This document shows, piece after piece, positions 57,397 through 64,000 of a DNA stretch of 64,000 nucleotides. Under the pieces are notes generated by a model. The model was not told the DNA's origin, did no database searches, and saw only the letters and a program-made list of their open reading frames with translations. The stretch comes from Rheum nobile (Eukaryota > Streptophyta > Magnoliopsida > Caryophyllales > Polygonaceae). Location: the NCBI GenBank assembly GCA_027886185.1, contig WOAB01000843.1:1-64000 (forward strand), in the 5' to 3' direction. The position numbers and the translations under genes were made by a program. Positions within the stretch are counted from its first letter, which is position 1; each line of letters starts with the position of its first letter.

Positions 57397-59646
57397 CTAT
57401 GGGATTGGTTGTCCGTCTTTGTCTTCTAACTGATACGCTCCTTGTCCGACCACTTCAGTGATCAAGTAAGGTCCTTCCCATTGTGGCGCTAGCTTCCCGT
57501 CGGATGGGTTCTTGTTGTTCTGGAATGTCTTCCTTAGGACCCAGTCTCCGACCTTGAATGCCTTGATTCGGACGTTCTTGTTGTAGCTCCTTGCGACTTG
57601 TTGTTGGAACTTAACCATCCTGACTCGGGCTTTCTCTCTGATCTCGTCCGCTGTGTCGAGATTGTGTGTTAGCTCGATGTCGTTCTGTTCACTTGTCTGA
57701 AGGTTATAGCGAGCGGTCGGAACCAGTAAATCAGCCGGGATGACTGCCTCACTCCCGTAGACGAGAGAGAAAGGCGATTGCCCGGTCGTATTCTTTGGAG
57801 TAGTCCTGTCGGACCAGAGAATAAGTGGGAGTTCGTCTGCCCATTTGCCTTTAGCCCCTGTGAGGCGTCTTTTGAGGTTGTTGATAATGATCTTGTTGCT
57901 GGATTCGGCTTGTCCGTTGGATTGCGGATACCGGGGTATGGATGTGACTAATTTGATGTTCCATTGGTCGCAGAAGGCTCTAGTCTTATGACTGATGAAC
58001 TGGGAACCGTTGCCGCACACGATTTCTATTGGGATGCCAAATCTGCACAAGATATTGCGTTTTATGAATGAAATGACTTGTTGATCCTTTACCTCTCTGT
58101 AAGCCTCGACTTCGATCCATTTGGAGAAGTAGTCCGTCATGGCAAGGAAAAAGACTCTTTGACCCGACGCGGGAGGAAGCTTTCCGACAATGTGCATTCC
58201 CCATCTCATAAAGGGCCATGGAGCCAGGGTCGGATGGAAGAGCTCTGAAGGCTGACGATGGACGGGTGCGTGTCGTTGATAGGCGTCGCACTTCTTGGTG
58301 TATTCCATGGCATCTTTGTTCATTGTTGGCCAATAGTACCCGTTTCGTAGGGCCTTTCCTGAGAGGCTTCGCCCGCCAGTGTGGTTGCCACACTCTCCTT
58401 CGTGTAACGATTGCAAGATACGTCTGACTTCTGGAGTCTTAAGGCATCGTAGGAGTAGCCCTGTAACAGATCTTTTGTACAAGATGTTATCAATGATATC
58501 GTAAGAGAGTGCTTGTACCTTGAGCCTTTTTGCTTCTGTCTTGTCGTCGGGTAGAATACCGTCTTTTAACCACCTGATGTAAGGTAGCATCCAGTCGTCA
58601 TCGGCGTCGATGATGTCTTCTTCGGGTCGGTCGCCTATTTCCATGGCGACGAGTTCTTCAAGTGATGTTGTTAACTCGACGGATGTCCTTGGGACGACTG
58701 GCGTCATGATGTGGGCCAATGGCATGTGTGGAAACTCTTTCGGGTCTAGGACGGATCCTAGATTGGCGAGTGCATCAGCTTGGGAGTTAAGATCCCTGGG
58801 CACTTGTCGGATGTTGAATGTCTGGAATTGTCCGATCACTTTCTTGGCTACCTCCAGGTAGGCTATCATTCTGGTATCTTTGACACTGTACGACCCCTGT
58901 ATTTGGTTTACGACCAACAAGGAATCGCAAATGACTTCGATCTCTCGGACCCCTAGGTCGCGAGCCAGGATGAGTCCGAATATGAGTGCTTCGTATTCAG
59001 CTTCGTTGTTGGTCGCATCCCACTCACATCTGACAGCTTGAGCTATCTTGTCCCCCTGTGGCGATTTCAGTACGACCCCAAGCCCCGATCCTCTGGCGTT
59101 CGACGCCCCATCTATGTGGAGCTCCCATGTACCTGTCTCGTCTGTTGTGAGTAGTTGTGTCGCTTCTTTTGCGGCTTCTTGCTCTAGGGTCGGACTGAAA
59201 TCAGCCACAAAGTCGGCTAAAGCTTGCGACTTGATCGCTGTCCTAGGCTCATACTCGATGTCGTAACCACTGAGGTGTATGGCCCATTTGGTCGTTCGTC
59301 CTGTGAACTCAGGTTTCCTCATGATAGCTCTCATGGGATGATTAGTGCGAACAATAATAGTATGAGATTCAAAAAATGGTTTGAGTTTGTTCGAATCCAT
59401 TACCAATGATAGTACGAGCTTTTCAAGTGACGAATACCTCGTTTCGGCTGGTAACAGCATCCGACTGACGTAGTATATTGGCGACTGTTTGCCGTCTTCC
59501 TCTCTGACCAGTACAACGCTTACAGCCGACTCTGACACTGCAAGATAAAGAAATAAGGGCTCGTCGCCTTTAGGTTTAGTCAGTAACATGGGACTGGCCA
59601 GGTATTCTTTGAGGTTCTGAAATGCTGTTTCGTGTTCTTCCGTCCA
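57397..59646 (-). pseudogene. Tat element RNase H and integrase
   Basis: A 730-codon frame from Met 59589, open upstream to TAA 59647-59649. It begins with the RT-linked RNase H remnant (LTKPKGDEPLFLYLAVSESAVS). The archaeal-type RNase H follows (HIDGASNARGSG, NEAEYEALIFGL, CDSLLVVNQ). Integrase comes last. Its zinc finger has HEGECGNH but CDAYQRH, so the second Cys is Tyr. Of the catalytic triad, the first Asp (MTDYFSKW) and the Glu (NGQAESSNK) are present, but the second Asp is Gly (VCGNGSQF). The integrase should be inactive. Confidence 0.85.
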
Positions 59647-59649
59647 TTA

Positions 59650-60698
59650 AAAGGATTTGTTCTTCTTGAGTGCGTCGTGGAAGGGTTTGCACTTGTCGGA
59701 TGATTTGGAGATGAATCTGTTCAGAGCTGCTATCCGACCTGTGAGCTTCTGTACGTCTTTGACACATCGGGGGATCGAAGGTTGATGAGAGCCTTGATCT
59801 GTTCTGGGCTGGCTTCTATTCCTCTTTGTGTCACCATGTAACCTAAGAACTTCCCTGACGACACTCCGAAGAAGCATTTAGTAGGGTTTAGTTTCATGTT
59901 GTACCTTTTGAGCACCTCAAAGCTGTCGCGTAGGTGGTCTATGTGATCTTCTTTCTTTTTAGATTTGACCAACATGTCGTCTATGTAGACTTCCATCGTG
60001 TCTCCGATTTGGTCTTTGAACATTTTGTTGACGAGTCGTTGATATGTAGCCCCTGCATTTTTTAGACCAAAGGGCATTACTTTGTAACAATAGATACCTT
60101 GACTGGTGATGAACGCTGTTTTTTCTTGATCGTCGGGATCCATGAGGATCTGATTGTAGCCGCTGAAAGCGTCCATGAAAGTGAGCATTTCGTGCCCTAC
60201 CGTGGCGTCGACCATGGCGTCGATATAGGGTAGAGGAAACGAGTCCTTGGGACAAGCCTTGTTGAGGTCTGTGAAGTCGATGCAGACTCTCCACTTGCCG
60301 TTCTTCTTCTGGACTACGACCACGTTGGCTAGCCATTCGGGATAGTGGACTTCTCTGATTTTTCCTGTTTCCAGTAAGCTTTTGACTTCGTCGTCGACTA
60401 TTTTGTTCCGCTCGGGGGCGAACTTCCTGCGTTTTTGCTTGACAGGGGGATGAGACGGGTCTACATTTAATTTATGAGTAATAACGTTTGGAGATATTCC
60501 GATCATATCCTCATGCGACCATGCAAAACAGTCGGCATTGACCCTGAGGAAGTCAAGGAGTTGTTGTCCGGTCGAGTCGTCCAAGTCTGACCCGACCCTT
60601 ATCGTTTGGTTTGGCTTTGAAGGATCTAGTGCGATCTCGTCGAGTTTTTCCATTTCTGGTTCGACGTATCGACGAGGTCCTTCGCCGTTCTGTGATTG
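59650..60698 (-). pseudogene. Tat element reverse transcriptase, frameshifted
   Basis: The main frame spans 59730-60653 and is open upstream to TAG 60699-60701. RT boxes are visible: KKNGKWRVCIDFTDLNKAC, PLPYIDAMVDA, FMDAFSGYNQI, MPFGLKNAGATYQR and the catalytic YIDDM. A missing base near 59765 shifts the frame; the continuation (DVQKLTGRIAALNRFISKS) runs to TAA 59647. Confidence 0.85.
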
Positions 60699-61352
60699 CT
60701 ATGCGGTCTTGTGTTCGATTGCATTCTTCATGGAAGCGACGTAGCATTCCTTTGCGGTCCTTTGATCTCCTCTAATCTCTTGGACCCCCCATTCAGTAGG
60801 GAACTTGATGACTTGGTGATATGTTGAAGGTACTGCCTTCATAGCGTGTATCCACGGCCTGCCAAGGATACAATTATAGGGAGACGGACAGTCTAGGACT
60901 AAGAATTTAACCTGTTGGTTGATTCCTCCAGCGTATGTGGTCAGAATGATTTCACCAGTCGTGTGTTTAACCTCACCACTGAACCCGACCAGTGGGGTCG
61001 ACTTCTTGATTAGGTCGTTCTCGGTCAGACCCATTTCTTTAAGAGCATCGAGGGTCAAGAGGTTTGTCGAACTCCCTGTATCGATTAGTACTCTCCGTAT
61101 TAAGCAATTACCAATGGACAAAGAGATTACCAGTCCGTCATGGTGGCTTTCCGACCCGTCGGAGTCGGACTCGTCGAATGTGACCGTCAGAAGGTTAGAT
61201 GCCCTCCTTGGTTTGAGTTCCGATGCCTCGGGCTTGTCGCCTTTGCTTTCCTTGGCGTGTCGCTTGGCCGCGGAGTATGTGTTCCCACATATGTCGGACC
61301 CACCTGAAATGGTATTGACAACTTTTGTATGGACATGAGACGGGGGTTTGTT
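60699..61352 (-). CDS. Tat element aspartic protease
   Basis: Same frame as gag and separated from it only by TAG 61353-61355. The retropepsin motif is VLIDTGSSTNLL, and the second half has CILGRPWIHAM. It ends at TAG 60699-60701, after which the same frame continues into RT. The first Met is at 61121, but upstream codons (VNTISGG) are conserved-looking. Either the ambers are decay or readthrough joins the parts. Confidence 0.8.
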   Translation of the reverse strand, partial: NKPPSHVHTKVVNTISGGSDICGNTYSAAKRHAKESKGDKPEASELKPRRASNLLTVTFDESDSDGSESHHDGLVISLSIGNCLIRRVLIDTGSSTNLLTLDALKEMGLTENDLIKKSTPLVGFSGEVKHTTGEIILTTYAGGINQQVKFLVLDCPSPYNCILGRPWIHAMKAVPSTYHQVIKFPTEWGVQEIRGDQRTAKECYVASMKNAIEHKTA

Positions 61353-62948
61353 CTATTTTACCTGATCTCGGCGTTCCATGGTGGCTTTTGCCCGTTCTGA
61401 GATGATGTCACGTAGGAGCCCCTGTGAGAGTAGCCTAGCGAACTCCTTTCGCAGGGCGATGCACTCGTCGGTCGAATGACCGTGGTCGCCGTGGAATTTG
61501 CACCATCGACTCATGTCCTTCTTGATGTCCGGTCGGTCGCTCTTTCGGGGCCATCTTACGTCTTTTCCATACTTGTCGAGACTCTTGACGAGCTCCGACA
61601 CGGAAACGTTGAAGTTATAAGACTGGACCCTAGGAGGCAACGCAGAGCCATCTCTCCATTCCTGTGACCTGTCTTGGAAAGCATTTACCTGATTTGGTTC
61701 GTTTCGATTACGAGAATAGGGATGTGGACGTCTGTCTCGACGGTTATCGGAGGAATGTTTACGATCGGATGGATCGGGTCCGCGGGAGGCTTTACGGGAC
61801 TCACGGTCCTCTTCCAGTCTTACCTCGGCCATAGTTTTGGCCTGAACATCTTCAAAACTTTTGCACGGGTACTTGGTAATCTCGTCGTAGAGATTGCTAT
61901 CTTTGACCAAGCCTTGTCGGAAGGCTTCGATAGACGTTGTGACGTCGCAGTGGGGGATTCCCACTTTCTCTTTGTTGTACCGGTTGAGATAATTCCGGAG
62001 AGGTTCATTGTACCTTTGTGTGACTCGGTAGAGGTCACTCGATTGTTTCTCATGCTTCCGACTACTGGCGAACTGACTCTTAAAAGAGTTAACCAGATCC
62101 GCGAATGATGCGATCGTTCCCTGAGGCAAACGCATAAACCAAGTTAGTGCGGGGCCCGCGAGGGTCGTGCGAAAGCTTTTGCACATGACAGCCTCGCGAC
62201 TCTCCCTTGAAACAGATGCAGTCATTAGCTTTTGTTTATAGAGAGAGATATGGTCATCTGGATCGGTGGTGCCATCGAACATCACCATGTTGGGGAGATG
62301 GAACTTCTTGGGGATCTCGACCCTTGCGATTTCTTCGACGAACGGGGATTCTTCGAATCCGTCGGACGCTTCTCTCTCGATCGGTTGCGGGACTCCTGGG
62401 AGCTTGTTTAAGCGGTCGTCGATCGTCTTCATATGTCGGTCGAGTGTCTGCTGGAAAAGAACCATGATATCTGGCGGATTGGCAACCTGTATTTCGTCGA
62501 TTCGGGCCCCGGCAGACCCGATCGGTGTAGAAAAGGTGACATGGTTAGTCGAAAATGGACTAGCGAAAGGAGTTCGAGACATACCCTCAGCGTGTCCGGG
62601 ACGTCGTACGTTTGGAGGCGTTGGTTCGATACTGTCCATGTCGAGGCGTGTTCGGATGCCGCCGTGGATGGGCGCGTTCCTAGATCCTGAAGCCACTGAT
62701 TGTACATGTGACTTAAGAGACTCATTCTCACGGATTAGTTGCGCAATCTCGGCTTCAGATTGGGTTGACAAAGCGGCTAGGGCTTCGGTTTTCTGACGTT
62801 GCTGGGCTAGTTCCTCTTGAAGGGCGGCCATTTTTTGAGAGAGTTCTTGGAACTGGGTTGGGGTAGGATTTTCGGTTGGGTTTTCTGTAGTTTGGGTTTC
62901 GTCTTCGAGACGTAGTTCTTGATTGTCAGTAGGAGGGTCAATAGTCAT
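61353..62948 (-). CDS. Tat element gag
   Basis: An intact 531-codon frame starting 35 bp after the primer site. A Gln/Glu-rich coiled coil lies at residues 30-80. The capsid-like region has FDGTTDPDDHISLYKQKL, ALTWFMRLPQGTIASFADL, FKSQFASSRK and LRNYLNRYNKEK. A basic Ser/Arg linker and a zinc-binding WCKFHGDHGHSTDEC motif follow. It packages the element's RNA. The TAG end is in frame with the protease. Confidence 0.88.
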   Translation of the reverse strand: MTIDPPTDNQELRLEDETQTTENPTENPTPTQFQELSQKMAALQEELAQQRQKTEALAALSTQSEAEIAQLIRENESLKSHVQSVASGSRNAPIHGGIRTRLDMDSIEPTPPNVRRPGHAEGMSRTPFASPFSTNHVTFSTPIGSAGARIDEIQVANPPDIMVLFQQTLDRHMKTIDDRLNKLPGVPQPIEREASDGFEESPFVEEIARVEIPKKFHLPNMVMFDGTTDPDDHISLYKQKLMTASVSRESREAVMCKSFRTTLAGPALTWFMRLPQGTIASFADLVNSFKSQFASSRKHEKQSSDLYRVTQRYNEPLRNYLNRYNKEKVGIPHCDVTTSIEAFRQGLVKDSNLYDEITKYPCKSFEDVQAKTMAEVRLEEDRESRKASRGPDPSDRKHSSDNRRDRRPHPYSRNRNEPNQVNAFQDRSQEWRDGSALPPRVQSYNFNVSVSELVKSLDKYGKDVRWPRKSDRPDIKKDMSRWCKFHGDHGHSTDECIALRKEFARLLSQGLLRDIISERAKATMERRDQVK

Positions 62949-62982
62949 GGTTAGAAGGTTTCGGAAGGGTGATCGGCAAGTT

Positions 62983-63000
62983 GCCCCACGGTGGGCGCCA
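62983..63000 (-). promoter_or_regulatory. Tat element primer-binding site
   Basis: The minus strand reads TGGCGCCCACCGTGGGGC, three bases inside the 5' LTR. The TGGCGCC start is the usual primer site of many plant Ty3/gypsy elements; the tRNA species is not assigned here. Confidence 0.8.
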
Positions 63001-63003
63001 AAT

Positions 63004-63674
63004 TGTTTTGGGGCGAAAAGATCGGACGACCTAAATCGCCTTAAACGGGGTAACTAGTCGATCAGGTGATAGAAAACAATCCAAACCAAGCCAAAAATAG
63101 ATAAACACAGAATAAATGTATAATAACGTGATGATCTTATTAGATGTCGTGTGAATCAGACTGAATCGTGATACAACTTAGCGTAATAAAACCAGAGATC
63201 GAGTGGGACTCGACCGACGACTTGTGAGTGGCGACTGACAGGGATCTAGCGTAAGCAGCCGTTAGAGAGCTAGGTGGAGAGCGAGAGTGCTATTCTGGTG
63301 AGTTGTCTTTTTTTCCGAACGCTTGTCCTGTGTGTAATTGTGTAGTCCTCTTCTTATCTTCCTCGTCGTCCTGATATGGTAAGTCTTTTACTCTTGTGAC
63401 CGTTTATGCTTTGGCCGAATATTCCATCTTCAATGCTCGGAGTGATGGTGAAGATTGCGCCATTAAATCTCTGCGTTTATGGTGGTTTGAAGGCACTGGC
63501 CGTTGCGTGATCTAGCATTTAATGCTTGGTGAGATCCTCGCGATCCTGCCGGAAGGCATTCGACCAGAGACGTCTCGTCGGATCCTCTGGGCTTTCTTCT
63601 TCGATCTTCCGATTGGCAATGGGCTTGGGCTCGACCGATTTGACCCATCCTCTCTGGAGAATCCTGGCCCAACA
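63004..63674 (-). repeat. Tat element 5' LTR
   Basis: 671 bp, the partner of 53635-54304. The primer site and gag follow directly on the minus strand. Outside it, gag sequence of another copy begins at once, in the opposite orientation. Confidence 0.87.
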
Positions 63675-64000
63675 GCTGTCATGTGTAAACGCTTTGGCAC
63701 GACCCTCTCGGGTCCCGCACTAACTTGGTTTATGCGTTTGCCTCAGGGAATGATTGCATCGTTTGCGGATCTGGTCAACTCTTTCAAGAGTCAGTTCGCC
63801 AGCAGTCGGAGGCTCGAAAGACAATCGAGTGACCTCTCCGAAATTACCTCAATAGGTACAATAAAGAGAAAGTGGCGATCCCCCATTGCGACGTCACCAC
63901 CTCCATCGAAGCCTTCCGACAAGGTCTAGTCAAAGACAACAATCTCTACAACGAGATCACCAAGTACCCGTGTAGAAGTTTCGAAGATGTCCAGGCCAAG
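63675..64000 (+). pseudogene. Gag fragment of a related Tat element, plus strand
   Basis: Begins mid-gag (AVMCKRFGTTLSGPALTWF), parallel to residues near 240 of the gag at 61353-62948 but on the opposite strand. A deletion of about 31 bp near 63835, bounded by repeated ACCTCT, shifts the frame. The original continues in another frame (HCDVTTSIEAFRQGL) to the window edge. Confidence 0.85.

Larger units (their letters stand above)
53635..63674 (-). mobile_element. Tat-lineage Ty3/gypsy LTR retrotransposon (about 10 kb)
   Basis: Two LTRs of about 670 bp, TG...CA bounded, flank gag, protease, RT, RNase H and integrase on the minus strand, plus an antisense accessory gene between integrase and the 3' LTR. 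A second, archaeal-type RNase H after the RT block and the antisense ORF mark the Tat group (Retand/Ogre-like). By eye the LTRs differ at about a dozen sites, mostly transitions. CTGAT on the left and GCTGT on the right do not match, so the flanks have been rearranged. Confidence 0.88.

Noticed and set aside
61674..62796. Plus-strand frames across the Tat gag
   Set aside because: Antisense shadows of gag with no recognisable domain.

Overview
This is a plant nuclear genome window, most likely from a eudicot. It has only two ordinary host genes, both with GT-AG introns, set in a dense nest of mobile DNA. The species cannot be named from the sequence.

Positions 1-18480 hold an endogenous pararetrovirus (Caulimoviridae-like) array, read on the minus strand. 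It appears to be a two-component virus. Component A (copies at 1447-6537 and 13446-18480) encodes movement protein, coat protein with a zinc knuckle and a protease, then stops before reverse transcriptase. It is followed by a 391-aa protein of unknown function. Component B (7440-12091) keeps the same first ~76 codons, lacks movement protein and coat core, and encodes protease, reverse transcriptase and RNase H, followed by a different 356-aa protein. A and B share the leader, the only primer-binding site (12329-12341), the promoter layout and a polypurine tract. Neither component is complete alone, so they would have had to complement each other. The order along the minus strand is A2, B, A1, then a B-type fragment, with two abnormal junctions (near 459 and 6747) and an A/B recombinant patch inside A2 (about 17203-17273).

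Positions 18481-26114 are gene-free and AT-rich. They contain long degenerate minisatellites in at least one terminal-inverted-repeat element (22681-26114) with an 8-bp target duplication and internal telomere-like blocks. Its right edge lies about 160 bp upstream of the first host gene. Host gene 1 (26276-29332, plus) encodes a nucleolar two-RRM protein (RBM34/Nop12 type). Host gene 2 (29979-32947, minus, convergent) encodes a VTT/SNARE-associated Golgi membrane protein with a Tourist-like MITE in intron 1.

Positions 33364-42660 are layered insertions: a foldback element inside a hAT element inside an older array, each inner one with its target duplication; a poly-A retroposed transcript carrying a hAT element; and a second foldback of the first one's type. 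Positions 42665-48930 are a Mutator-like element with a transposase gene (plus) and a plant-mobile-domain gene (minus) whose 3' ends overlap.

Positions 50030-64000 are LTR retrotransposons. A Ty3/gypsy element with an extra acidic ORF before gag is cut by a complete but decayed Tat-lineage element (53635-63674, minus) with an antisense accessory gene. A plus-strand gag fragment of a related element abuts its right LTR. Nonsense codons in these elements are mostly TAG where CAG (Gln) would be expected, which fits C-to-T decay at methylated CHG sites.
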